A DNA stretch of 44,944 nucleotides, taken from NCBI GenBank assembly GCA_934182465.1, contig CAKPRG010000010.1, positions 1 to 44,944 on the forward strand, read 5' to 3'. Every line of letters begins with the position of its first letter. Within the stretch, counting starts at the first letter, position 1. The DNA is from an uncultured Clostridia bacterium. Lineage in GTDB: Bacteria; Bacillota; Clostridia; TANB77; CAG-508. This document shows, piece after piece, positions 34,376-42,566 of the stretch. The notes under the pieces were generated by a model. That model was not told the DNA's origin, did no database searches, and saw nothing but the letters and a program-made list of their open reading frames with translations. A program made the position numbers and the translations under genes.

Positions 34376-34936
34376 ATGGAAATTAGTTTAGATGAATTAG
34401 AAAATGAAGTAAAAAGTTGTAGAAATTGTAATTTGTGCCAAAATAGAACTAATACAGTATTTGGTTGTGGCAATAAAAATGCAAAAATAATGTTTATAGG
34501 AGAAGGACCAGGAGCAGATGAAGATAGGGAAGGTTTACCTTTTGTAGGAAAAGCTGGAAAACTTATGGATATGGCTTTTCAAGGACTTGGTATAAAAAGA
34601 GAGGAAGTTTATATTTGTAATATTGTAAAATGTAGACCTCCAAATAACAGAACACCACTAAAAGAAGAAGCAAATGCTTGTTTAAATTATTTAAGAGCAC
34701 AAGTAATGGAAGTAAAACCTAAAATTATAGTATTGCTTGGAAATACAGCATTAAAAAATATATTAGGTGATGAGCTAGGAATAACATCTGCAAGAGGTAA
34801 ATGGATAGAAAAAAAGGATATTTTTTATATGCCAACATTTCATCCTGCTGCACTACTTAGAGATGAATCTAAAAAGATTGATTTTTGGAACGATTTAGAA
34901 TTAGTTATAGAAAAATTAAAAGAATTAGAAAATTAA
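34376..34936 (+). CDS. Family 4 uracil-DNA glycosylase (iron-sulfur)
   Basis: This enzyme removes uracil from DNA. Motif 1 is GEGPGADEDREGLPFVGKAG, the C-terminal motif is HPAALLRD, and the 4Fe-4S cysteines are C15 and C18 (CRNC), the Cys of KCRPPNNRTP and a second Cys 16 residues later. 186 residues is typical of the thermostable-type family 4. ATG 34376 has AAAAAGG upstream. It is 29 bases after pgeF and ends at a symmetrical terminator. Confidence 0.93.
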   Translation: MEISLDELENEVKSCRNCNLCQNRTNTVFGCGNKNAKIMFIGEGPGADEDREGLPFVGKAGKLMDMAFQGLGIKREEVYICNIVKCRPPNNRTPLKEEANACLNYLRAQVMEVKPKIIVLLGNTALKNILGDELGITSARGKWIEKKDIFYMPTFHPAALLRDESKKIDFWNDLELVIEKLKELEN

Positions 34937-34979
34937 ATTTTTACATTAAAAGTTATAAAATGCATATTTATGGAAACAA

Positions 34980-35016
34980 AAAAGCTGATTTATGAGAATT
35001 CACTAAATCAGCTTTT
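34980..35016. terminator. Symmetrical (bidirectional) terminator
   Basis: AAAAGCTGATTTA (34980-34992) pairs perfectly with TAAATCAGCTTTT (35004-35016). With A-rich and T-rich flanks it can serve both the plus-strand glycosylase and the convergent minus-strand gene. Confidence 0.85.
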
Positions 35017-35017
35017 G

Positions 35018-35090
35018 TTATATAATAGGAAAATGCCTTGCACTTCTTATTATATAAAGGCTTACGCCAAATTTTGTACACAAGTTTTTA
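35018..35090 (+). repeat. Interspersed two-hairpin repeat, copy 3
   Basis: TTATATAATAGGAAAATGC / GCACTTCTTATTATATAA, then mini-hairpin GGCTTACGCC, then AATTTTGTACACAAGTTTTTA. It aligns end to end with copy 1; the mini-hairpin differs by a paired change (GGC/GCC versus GGT/ACC). Its right end overlaps the stop codon of the minus-strand gene. Confidence 0.75.
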
Positions 35091-36221
35091 CATATTTTTT
35101 TCACGTAATCTATCTTCGATTAATAAGTTTAACTTATTAATCATTTTTCGAAAAAAAGAGATATTATAAAAATTATTTTCTACTAAAGCCAAATCTCTTT
35201 GAGCTTCTTCGGAAAGATTTAAAACACCATATTTTTGTATAAGATCTCTTTTGTTTTCCAATCTATTCATCATATCACAATAAAATCCATGATAATAATT
35301 ATAATTTTCTGCGTTAATAAGCAAATTTTTAAAATTATAAATTCGAGTTTGAAAAACTTTTAAAGAATCAATATCTCGTATTTGCTCAAACTCTTTTGTA
35401 AAACAATCATGTAAAATAATATTTTGTGTTTCTAAAGTTGTATTAAAAATTAATTGTTTTAAAGAATCAGATTTTTGTGTTAATTTTTTTGATTTACTAT
35501 AACCAGATTTTGTATCTGGACAATTTGTTAATTTATAAGAAATATTTGCTAATTCAGTTTCATAGTAAACAAGTAAATCAAAGTTTTTTTCAATTTCAGT
35601 AAAAGTTTTTTCACTTGATTTTGCTATAAATGTGCTTTTAAAAACATCATTACTAAATAAAGTACTATGAAATAAAGGATATGTGCCTGTAAAATAAGCA
35701 ATTTCTCTAATTAAAGCAGTTTGTAATGGATAAAAATCTGGACTTTCAGTAGAAAAATCCATGCCATAATATCTAACTGTATCTAATTCTGTGCCAGAGG
35801 CTTTTGATGCCATAAGTTGAACTGCTGCTTCGTTTAAAGCCATACCAGATGCTTTTGCACCTTCTAAATTATATAATCCTAATCTTAGTAATTTTCCATT
35901 TTTATTTTTGTATTCTTGAATAAAATGAATACATTCATGGATAGCAAGAGTATTTAAATCGTCTAAATCCATTTTATTGCTAAAATATATTGAATTGTTT
36001 TTATAAAAATATTTTGCAATAGCATCATTTCCAGGAAATTTTGCAACATACATATTTAACCTAGCAATAGAAACAAAAAGTTTACTTTGATCTAGATTAT
36101 GCTCTGGAAAAGTTGCACATAATTTTTCAGATATATTAGATGCTATTTTATTTATTTCTAGTGTATTTAAAGGTCCAATTACTTCTATACCTTCTCTTTT
36201 TAAAATGGAATTAACACCCAT
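35088..36221 (-). CDS. HECIH zinc-metallopeptidase-like protein
   Basis: This 377-residue protein has no signal peptide or membrane helix, so it is probably cytoplasmic. HECIH (residues 95-99) is an HExxH zinc site, and NEAAVQLMA with Glu131 is a plausible third ligand (gluzincin-like). The C-terminal half is helical without further motifs; no named family is recognised. ATG 36221 is chosen because GAGGGAG ends five bases upstream; an in-frame ATG at 36263 has none. It is the only minus-strand gene in the window and has a promoter with a WalR-like box. Confidence 0.8.
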   Translation of the reverse strand: MGVNSILKREGIEVIGPLNTLEINKIASNISEKLCATFPEHNLDQSKLFVSIARLNMYVAKFPGNDAIAKYFYKNNSIYFSNKMDLDDLNTLAIHECIHFIQEYKNKNGKLLRLGLYNLEGAKASGMALNEAAVQLMASKASGTELDTVRYYGMDFSTESPDFYPLQTALIREIAYFTGTYPLFHSTLFSNDVFKSTFIAKSSEKTFTEIEKNFDLLVYYETELANISYKLTNCPDTKSGYSKSKKLTQKSDSLKQLIFNTTLETQNIILHDCFTKEFEQIRDIDSLKVFQTRIYNFKNLLINAENYNYYHGFYCDMMNRLENKRDLIQKYGVLNLSEEAQRDLALVENNFYNISFFRKMINKLNLLIEDRLREKNM

Positions 36222-36251
36222 AAAAACTCCCTCATTCTTTCGTATACTTCT

Positions 36252-36317
36252 ATTATACAACAAATGAAATAAATAAACATATCAGTAATATAAAAAAAAC
36301 ATTACAATTATGTTACA
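36252..36317 (-). promoter_or_regulatory. Promoter and WalR-like box of the HECIH peptidase gene
   Basis: On the minus strand, TATAAT is at 36257-36252 with no good -35. Upstream, TGTAAC-ATAAT-TGTAAT (36317-36301) fits TGTWAH-N5-TGTWAH, a position suited to activation. The remaining intergenic DNA to 36560 contains only the divergent protease promoter. Confidence 0.5.
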
Positions 36318-36490
36318 AAAACAATAATGCAAAAAAATAATAACTTATTAGATAAAAATTAAAAATTAGTAAAAAATAAAAATGTAATGAAAATTTAATA
36401 TTCTTTAAAAGAAAGCTAGAAAGCTTGAATATCCGTAATATAAAAAAATAAATAAAGTTGATAAAACTCAGTAATTGCAAGGGATTGGAC

Positions 36491-36519
36491 TTGATTTAAT
36501 AACAAAAAGCTTCTATAAT
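36491..36519 (+). promoter_or_regulatory. Promoter of the dockerin protease gene
   Basis: TTGATT (36491-36496), 17 bases, TATAAT (36514-36519), 42 bases before the start codon. Confidence 0.65.
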
Positions 36520-36560
36520 TAATATAAATTATTAATTTTAATTTAGAAAGAGAGAACTAA

Positions 36561-38756
36561 ATGAAAAGAAGAATTCAAATACCAAACAAATTAAAAGCTA
36601 TTTGTGTTGGTACAATATGTTCTGGAATTTTACTTTCTACAACATCTTTTGCAACAACAATAGATGATTTAGATGTAAAATATTCAACAGAATATAAAAA
36701 ATGGTTAGAATTATCGCAAGAGGAAAAAATTCAAACACCAATGCCAAATACATATAATGCAGATTTGACAGATGAATTAATTGCAAATTTTACAAAAATT
36801 AATACTCCAAGTATATTAAATGAATTTACTAATAGAAAAGATAATTTTTCTTTAGAAAATATGTCAGCTGTATATACAGATTCAACTTATAATTTGAATA
36901 ATGATACAAAAGTAGCTGTAAAAAATCAAATGAGTACAAATGAATGTTGGGCATTTTCTGCAATAAGTTCATTAGAAACAAATTTGTCTTTAACTAAACA
37001 ATTACAAGAAATTACAAACTTTTCTGTAAGACATATGGATTATGCAACATCTAGAACTTTTTTAGATGGAGTAAATGAACAAGGTTATAAAAGAGAAGTT
37101 GGTGAAGGTGGAATTCCTAATGTTGCATTTAATTATTTAATCAATGGACAAGGTGCAGTTTTAGAATCTGATATGCCATTTAAAGATAATGAAGATAAAG
37201 TTAATCTATCTGAAATTGATAAACAAGTAAATACAATTGCAACTGGATATAATACTTTACCTAGCATATATAAAAAATATGATAGTGAAGGAAATGCAAT
37301 TTGTTATAATTCAAATGGTGTAGAATATTCAGAAAAAGCATTAGAAGCTGCTCGTAATATTATAAAAAGCCATTTAATAAATTATGGAGCAATAGCAGCA
37401 ACAACAGCAGCTAATCATTCTGAATATTATAACAATCCTTCAGATATAGTACATGCAACAGCATATTATTGTAATAATTCTAATTTATCAAGAGACCATG
37501 CAATTACAATAGTTGGTTGGGATGATAATTATAGCAGAACAAATTTCAATAAAGATAATATGCCTAAAAAAGATGGTGCATACATAGTTTTAAACTCATA
37601 TAGTACAGATGTAATGGATAAAGGATATTATTATATTTCATATGAAGATTATTTAATAGAAGCAAGTTTATATGGAGTAACTTCAACTTCAAAAGTTGAT
37701 TATGATAATATTTATCAAAATGACTTTTATGGAGGAATATATCCAGTAGGAGCTTCTAGTCAAGATACAGGATATATAGCTAGTATATTTACTAGAAAAG
37801 AAACTGTTCCAGAAGTTGTAAATAGTATTGGTATTTCAGCAATGTCTGTAGCCGAATATGAAATTTATATAAATCCAGTAGATTCTGATATATCATTAGA
37901 TAAATTAGTAAAAGTTGGAGAAACAGGATATATATCACAAGGATACCAAAGAGTTGATATAACACCAACAAAAGTTACTGGAGAAAAATTTGCAGTAGTT
38001 GTAAAACAAAAATCTTATCAAGGTACAGGTTTTTATTTTCCAATAGAAACAAAGATAAAAGATACTGTATATGAATATGCAACATCAAATTCAGGAAATA
38101 GTTTAATTTCTTTAGATGGTGATTTATGGTATAACTTAAAAGATATCAATATACAAGGTGTTGATATGGAAAATGCAGATACTTGTTTAAAAGCATTTAC
38201 AACTATAAGTAAATCTGATAATTCAAATGATAATAATACAAAAGATGATGAAAATAAAGACAACAATGATAATAAAAACGATGATAATAATGGAAATAAT
38301 AACAACAACAATAATGATAATAACAAAGATGACAATAATCCATCTACAGAGTTAAAAATTATATCAGAATATTATAAAATACAAGATGGATATATAACAA
38401 AAGTTACATATAATACAAAAATTTCTGCATTTAAGAAAAATATAACAACAAATGCGACACAAGTTGATTTTATAGATGCAAATGGAAATGTAATTACAAA
38501 TACAGAAGAACTTGTAAAAACAGGTATGAAAGTAAAATTTAATAATACGACAGAATATACAATCATAGTACGAGGAGACTTAAATGGAGATGGAAATATA
38601 AGTTTAGTAGATTTTTCTAAATTGATAGCGCATATTAGTGAAAGACCTGAATTTATATTATCTGGAAATACAGCAATGGCAGCAGATTTAAGCGGAGATG
38701 GAAAAATATCATTACTGGATTTATCACAATTTTTAGTAATATTTTCAGCAATATAA
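36561..38756 (+). CDS. Secreted papain-family (C1) protease with C-terminal dockerin
   Basis: The 731 residues begin with a signal peptide, probably cut after SFA (residue 31). The C1 peptidase domain (about 105-360) has Gln123, Cys129 (NQMSTNECWAFSAISSLE), His313 (RDHAITIVGWDDNY) and Asn345 (YIVLNSYS). A beta-rich, lectin-like domain (about 380-535), common after C1 domains in clostridia, follows, then an Asn/Asp linker (about 550-598), a small beta domain and a type I dockerin (671-731) with two Ca loops, DLNGDGNISLVD and DLSGDGKISLLD. AGAAAGAGAG precedes ATG 36561. The next gene encodes a cohesin, its likely docking partner. Confidence 0.92.
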   Translation: MKRRIQIPNKLKAICVGTICSGILLSTTSFATTIDDLDVKYSTEYKKWLELSQEEKIQTPMPNTYNADLTDELIANFTKINTPSILNEFTNRKDNFSLENMSAVYTDSTYNLNNDTKVAVKNQMSTNECWAFSAISSLETNLSLTKQLQEITNFSVRHMDYATSRTFLDGVNEQGYKREVGEGGIPNVAFNYLINGQGAVLESDMPFKDNEDKVNLSEIDKQVNTIATGYNTLPSIYKKYDSEGNAICYNSNGVEYSEKALEAARNIIKSHLINYGAIAATTAANHSEYYNNPSDIVHATAYYCNNSNLSRDHAITIVGWDDNYSRTNFNKDNMPKKDGAYIVLNSYSTDVMDKGYYYISYEDYLIEASLYGVTSTSKVDYDNIYQNDFYGGIYPVGASSQDTGYIASIFTRKETVPEVVNSIGISAMSVAEYEIYINPVDSDISLDKLVKVGETGYISQGYQRVDITPTKVTGEKFAVVVKQKSYQGTGFYFPIETKIKDTVYEYATSNSGNSLISLDGDLWYNLKDINIQGVDMENADTCLKAFTTISKSDNSNDNNTKDDENKDNNDNKNDDNNGNNNNNNNDNNKDDNNPSTELKIISEYYKIQDGYITKVTYNTKISAFKKNITTNATQVDFIDANGNVITNTEELVKTGMKVKFNNTTEYTIIVRGDLNGDGNISLVDFSKLIAHISERPEFILSGNTAMAADLSGDGKISLLDLSQFLVIFSAI

Positions 38757-38772
38757 AAAATAATAAAAAATT

Positions 38773-38847
38773 TGTAATGCTTGTAAAAAAAATGTAAACA
38801 AAATGCAAAAAATAAGACTTGATTTTTTTTAGATAAAATGTTATTCT
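38773..38847 (+). promoter_or_regulatory. Promoter and WalR-like box of the cohesin gene
   Basis: TTGATT (38819-38824), 17 bases, TATTCT (38842-38847). Twenty bases upstream of the -35, TGTAAA-AAAAA-TGTAAA (38782-38798) fits TGTWAH-N5-TGTWAH, and another TGTAAT lies at 38773-38778. The poly-A spacer makes a chance match easier. Confidence 0.4.
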
Positions 38848-38878
38848 ATAGTAGAATAGAAAAGGAGAATGTCTGATA

Positions 38879-39631
38879 ATGAAGAAAAAAAGTTTAATTA
38901 TTACATTAATAATGATATTAATAATTTGTGTACTTGTTAATAGTGCTAGTGCATTAAGCTTAACAGCAACAATGACACCTAGCAGTACAACAGTTCCAGA
39001 ATCTACAGAATTTACTGTAACAATAAAAGTTTCAAATATAGATGCAGGGCAAAATGGAATTAACTCTTTACAAGGTTATTTAAAATACGATACAGCAGTA
39101 TTTGAAACAATTAGTGCAACAAGTATAGAAAAATTGAATACATGGACACCAGAATATAATGCAGAAACTGGAAAAATTGTTTTGTATACAACAACATTCG
39201 TAAAAGATGCAGATGAAGTTTTACAAATCACATTTAAAACAAAAAGTGGAGTAAATGGAAAATCTGGTTCAATTAAACTTTCAAATATAATCGCATCAAA
39301 TAGTGAAAGTGAGATTTCAGCAGCTGATATTTCTACAACAATTACAGTTGGAACAGCACCAGCAGCAGGAAATACAAATACACCTAAAAATCCAATAACA
39401 ATAAATGCAAATACAAATGTTGTAAATACACCATCAGTAATAAGCCCAAATGTAAATACAAAAAATACAAATAACACAAATACAAATGTAGTTCCTGTAG
39501 GAAATACAACACCAGAAGAAGATATACCATATACAGGAGCAGGAGATGTTGCAATGAGAGCTATATTCGTAGTATTAGTTGTAGCAGCAATTTCATATTT
39601 CAAATATGAAAGCATGAAAGATGTAAAATAA
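38879..39631 (+). CDS. Cell-wall-anchored single-cohesin surface protein
   Basis: The 250 residues have a signal peptide (cleavage about ASA-25), one cohesin domain (about 26-152; GINSLQGYLKYDTAVFE is the typical strand motif), an Asn/Thr/Pro-rich linker (about 155-214) and a C-terminal sorting signal: IPYTG (216-220), a hydrophobic helix and a charged tail ending KYESMKDVK. IPYTG is an LPxTG variant, so sortase anchoring is likely, with plain membrane anchoring as the alternative. It should display dockerin proteins on the cell, first of all the protease encoded 122 bases upstream. AAGGAG precedes ATG 38879 by 12 bases. No sortase gene is in the window. Confidence 0.88.
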   Translation: MKKKSLIITLIMILIICVLVNSASALSLTATMTPSSTTVPESTEFTVTIKVSNIDAGQNGINSLQGYLKYDTAVFETISATSIEKLNTWTPEYNAETGKIVLYTTTFVKDADEVLQITFKTKSGVNGKSGSIKLSNIIASNSESEISAADISTTITVGTAPAAGNTNTPKNPITINANTNVVNTPSVISPNVNTKNTNNTNTNVVPVGNTTPEEDIPYTGAGDVAMRAIFVVLVVAAISYFKYESMKDVK

Positions 39632-39645
39632 AAAATGAATTATTA

Positions 39646-39676
39646 AAAGATAGGAATAAAATCCTATCTTTTTTTG
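39646..39676 (+). terminator. Rho-independent terminator after the cohesin gene
   Basis: AAAGATAGGA (39646-39655) pairs with TCCTATCTTT (39662-39671), followed by Ts. Confidence 0.9.
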
Positions 39677-39699
39677 TGCATTCCAAAAAGCTTTTTTTC

Positions 39700-39728
39700 T
39701 TGAAAAAACAAAGGTGATGATATATAAT
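39700..39728 (+). promoter_or_regulatory. topB promoter
   Basis: TTGAAA (39700-39705), 17 bases, TATAAT (39723-39728), 29 bases before ATG 39758. Confidence 0.65.
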
Positions 39729-39757
39729 AAAGCAGATAAATAGAAAAGGTGGAGAGA

Positions 39758-41662
39758 ATGAAAGCACTAATTACGGAAAAACCATCAGTAGCAATGGAAT
39801 TTGCGAAAGTTTTGAAATTGAATACAACAAGGAAAAATGGATACATAGAAGGTAATGACTGGGTTATTACATGGTGTGTTGGTCATTTAGTAACAATGTC
39901 TTATCCTGAAAAATATGATGAAAATTTAAAAAGATGGACCTTAAATACATTGCCTTTTTTACCAAAGGAATATAAATACGAAGTAATTCCAGCAGTAGAA
40001 AAACAATTTAATGTTATAAAAAGTTTATTAACTAGAGAAGATATAACAGAAATATATATTGCAACTGACTCTGGGCGAGAAGGAGAATATATATATCGTT
40101 TAGTAGATAGTATGATTGGAGTTCCAGATAGTAAAATAAGAAAAAGAGTATGGATAGATTCCCAGACAGAAGAGGAAATACTAAAAGGAATAAAAGAGGC
40201 AAAAGGTTGGGAAGAATACAATAGTTTATCAGATTCAGCATATTTAAGAGCAAAAGAAGATTATCTAATAGGAATCAATTTTTCAAGATTACTTTCAATT
40301 ATATATGGAAGAAGAATAGCAAAAGACTTAGATGAAGATAAGATATCTATATCTGTTGGTAGAGTTATGACTTGTGTTTTAGGCATGGTAGTATCAAGAG
40401 AAAGAGAAATTAGAAATTTTGTTAAAACTAAATATTATAAGATTAGTGGAGAATTTGGAAATGGTGAATCTTCATTTAAAGCAGATTGGAAGGTTAATGA
40501 AATTTCTAAAGTTTATAATTCACCAGTTTTGTATAATGATTCTGGATTTAAAAAAGAAGAAAATGCTAAACAATTTATTAGCTATTTGGCAGGAAAAAAA
40601 GGCAAAATTTTAGAAGTTAAGAAATCTAAGCAAAAAGAGAATGCACCATTATTATTTAATCTTGCAGAAATTCAAAATGAGTGTACAAAAAATTTCAAAA
40701 TAAAACCAGACGAAACATTAGAAGTAATCCAAGAATTATACGAGAAAAAATTAGTTACTTATCCAAGAACTGATGCTAGAGTTTTATCAACTGCAATAGC
40801 AAAAGTTATAGGAAATAACTTAAATGGTATATACAAAAACTTTAAAGATGAAGAAGTACATAATTATGTAGATAAAATGATAAAAGAAAAATATAGTACA
40901 AATTTAATAAAAACAAAATATGTAAATGATAGTAAAATTACAGACCACTATGCAATAATTCCAACAGGACAAGGATTTGAAAATTATGATAAATTAGATG
41001 AATTAAAAAAGAATGTTTATAAACTAATAGTAAAAAGATTTATTGCAATTTTTTATCCACCAGCAGAATATAGCAAAGTTTCTGCAACTGTTGAAGTTGA
41101 AAAAGAATTGTTTACAGCTAGTGGAAAAGTTTGTTTAAATCAAGGATATTTAGAAGTGCTAAAAAATAAAACAAAAGAAACAGAAGGAAACGAAAACTTA
41201 AACATACTTGCTAGTCTAAAAAAAGGACAAGAAATAGAAGCTTTAAATTATGAAATAAAAGAAGCAGAAACAACACCACCAAGTAGATATAATTCAGGAT
41301 CAATGATACTAGCAATGGAAAACGCAGGAAAGCTAATAGAAGATGAAGCATTAAGAGAACAAATAAAAGGTGCTGGAATAGGAACTAGTGCTACAAGAGC
41401 AGAAATAATAAAAAAACTTGAAAGAATACAATATATAGATATAAACAATAAAACACAAATAATAACACCAACTAAAAAAGGTGAAATGATATATGACATA
41501 ACATTAAAATCAATTCCAGATATGCTAAATCCAAATTTAACTGCAAGTTGGGAAAAAGGTTTAGATATGGTTGCAAAAAAAGAAATTGATTCAGCAACAT
41601 TTATGGAAAAGCTAGAAAAATATATTAGAAGCAAAATAGATAGATTAGTAGTAAAATATTAA
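39758..41662 (+). CDS. topB: DNA topoisomerase III (type IA)
   Basis: This type IA decatenase begins with the Toprim motif ITEKPSVAMEFAKVL and has DSGREGEYIYR; the catalytic Tyr is about residue 335 in VTYPRTDARVLS. There are no C-terminal zinc ribbons, unlike the topA product, which with the opening motif supports TopB. 634 residues from ATG 39758, chosen because AAAGGTGGAGA lies just upstream; a GTG at 39749 falls inside that SD. It is the second type IA enzyme here. A plasmid or ICE TopB was considered, but the chromosomal context is ordinary. Confidence 0.92.
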   Translation: MKALITEKPSVAMEFAKVLKLNTTRKNGYIEGNDWVITWCVGHLVTMSYPEKYDENLKRWTLNTLPFLPKEYKYEVIPAVEKQFNVIKSLLTREDITEIYIATDSGREGEYIYRLVDSMIGVPDSKIRKRVWIDSQTEEEILKGIKEAKGWEEYNSLSDSAYLRAKEDYLIGINFSRLLSIIYGRRIAKDLDEDKISISVGRVMTCVLGMVVSREREIRNFVKTKYYKISGEFGNGESSFKADWKVNEISKVYNSPVLYNDSGFKKEENAKQFISYLAGKKGKILEVKKSKQKENAPLLFNLAEIQNECTKNFKIKPDETLEVIQELYEKKLVTYPRTDARVLSTAIAKVIGNNLNGIYKNFKDEEVHNYVDKMIKEKYSTNLIKTKYVNDSKITDHYAIIPTGQGFENYDKLDELKKNVYKLIVKRFIAIFYPPAEYSKVSATVEVEKELFTASGKVCLNQGYLEVLKNKTKETEGNENLNILASLKKGQEIEALNYEIKEAETTPPSRYNSGSMILAMENAGKLIEDEALREQIKGAGIGTSATRAEIIKKLERIQYIDINNKTQIITPTKKGEMIYDITLKSIPDMLNPNLTASWEKGLDMVAKKEIDSATFMEKLEKYIRSKIDRLVVKY

Positions 41663-41705
41663 AATAATAGAATAACACTATTATATAAGCAGTATAACAA
41701 AATTT

Positions 41706-41763
41706 AAAAAGGAGAAATTCGTATAATAAATATATTCACATTATACGAATATGAAAAATTAAA
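41706..41763 (+). promoter_or_regulatory. SD-hairpin-AUG leader of the HD gene
   Basis: A strong SD (AAAAAGGAG, 41706-41714) is 49 bases from ATG 41764. A perfect 10-bp inverted repeat TTCGTATAAT (41718-41727) / ATTATACGAA (41740-41749) lies between them. An ATG at 41751 opens a three-codon frame (M-K-N-stop) ending at 41762, one base before the real start. Confidence 0.55.
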
Positions 41764-42543
41764 ATGATAGATATAAAAAAAGCAGAAAAAGTATTTATGG
41801 AATATGCATCATTATATGATGCTGAAAATTTAATGATTAAAAGAAAAATAGAACATACATTTAGAGTTGAAGAAAATTCAAAATTAATTGCAGAATCATT
41901 AAAATTAAATGAAGAAGAAAGTGCTTTAGCAACATTAATAGGTTTATTACACGATATAGGCAGATTTGAACAACAAAGAATAGCCAAAAGTTATAATGAA
42001 TTAAAAACTGGAATTGATCATGCTAGTATGGGAGTAAAAGTTTTATTTGAAGATGAAAAAATAAAGGATTTTATACCAGATACTAGGGAATATGATCAAA
42101 CTATTAAAAATGCAATAGAATATCACAATAAATTTAAAGTACCAGATGAATTGTCTGAAAAAGATAAAATGTTTTGCAAAATAATAAGAGATGCAGATAA
42201 ATTAGACATTTTAGAAATATTTGTTATAAATGGTGAAGATACAATATTAATTGGAAAAAATAATGGATATGAAGTAACACCGAATATAACAAAAGAATTT
42301 TTAGATGCATTATTTCAAGGAAAACAAATAGATAGAAAATATCAAAAATATTTTTTAGATTGGTATTTAAATACATTAACATTTTTATTTGATATAAATT
42401 ATGCAAAAAGTTTTGAAATAATAAAAGATAAAAAATATATAGATACAACTATTGATTTAATAGAAAAAATTGTGCCAGAAGATAAAGAAATTTTTGAAAA
42501 AATACGAGAATATATGAATAATTATATAAAAGAAAGAATTTAG
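41764..42543 (+). CDS. HD-domain phosphohydrolase
   Basis: The 259-residue cytoplasmic protein shows the HD metal set: His31 (IEHTFRV), His63-Asp64 (LLHDIGRF), His85 (DHASMG), His120 (EYHNKF) and Asp144 (RDADKLD). HD enzymes hydrolyse nucleotides, cyclic dinucleotides or phosphate esters; nothing here tells which. ATG 41764 is fixed by the conserved N-terminus, but the strong SD sits beyond a hairpin. An unknown gene begins 23 bases after its stop, so the two probably form an operon. Confidence 0.88.
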   Translation: MIDIKKAEKVFMEYASLYDAENLMIKRKIEHTFRVEENSKLIAESLKLNEEESALATLIGLLHDIGRFEQQRIAKSYNELKTGIDHASMGVKVLFEDEKIKDFIPDTREYDQTIKNAIEYHNKFKVPDELSEKDKMFCKIIRDADKLDILEIFVINGEDTILIGKNNGYEVTPNITKEFLDALFQGKQIDRKYQKYFLDWYLNTLTFLFDINYAKSFEIIKDKKYIDTTIDLIEKIVPEDKEIFEKIREYMNNYIKERI

Positions 42544-42566
42544 AAAGTAAAGAGTTGAGAACTTAA

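Noticed and set aside
38218..38345. Asn/Asp-coding tract as a nucleotide repeat or CRISPR-like array
   Set aside because: It is an irregular AAY/GAY codon tract forming the linker of the dockerin protease.
39758..41662. Plasmid/ICE origin for topB
   Set aside because: Own promoter and composition like its chromosomal neighbours; no conjugation genes beside it.
41663..41700. Fourth copy of the TTATATAATAG repeat after topB
   Set aside because: Only a short AATAG/CTATTATATAA resemblance; too little to call.
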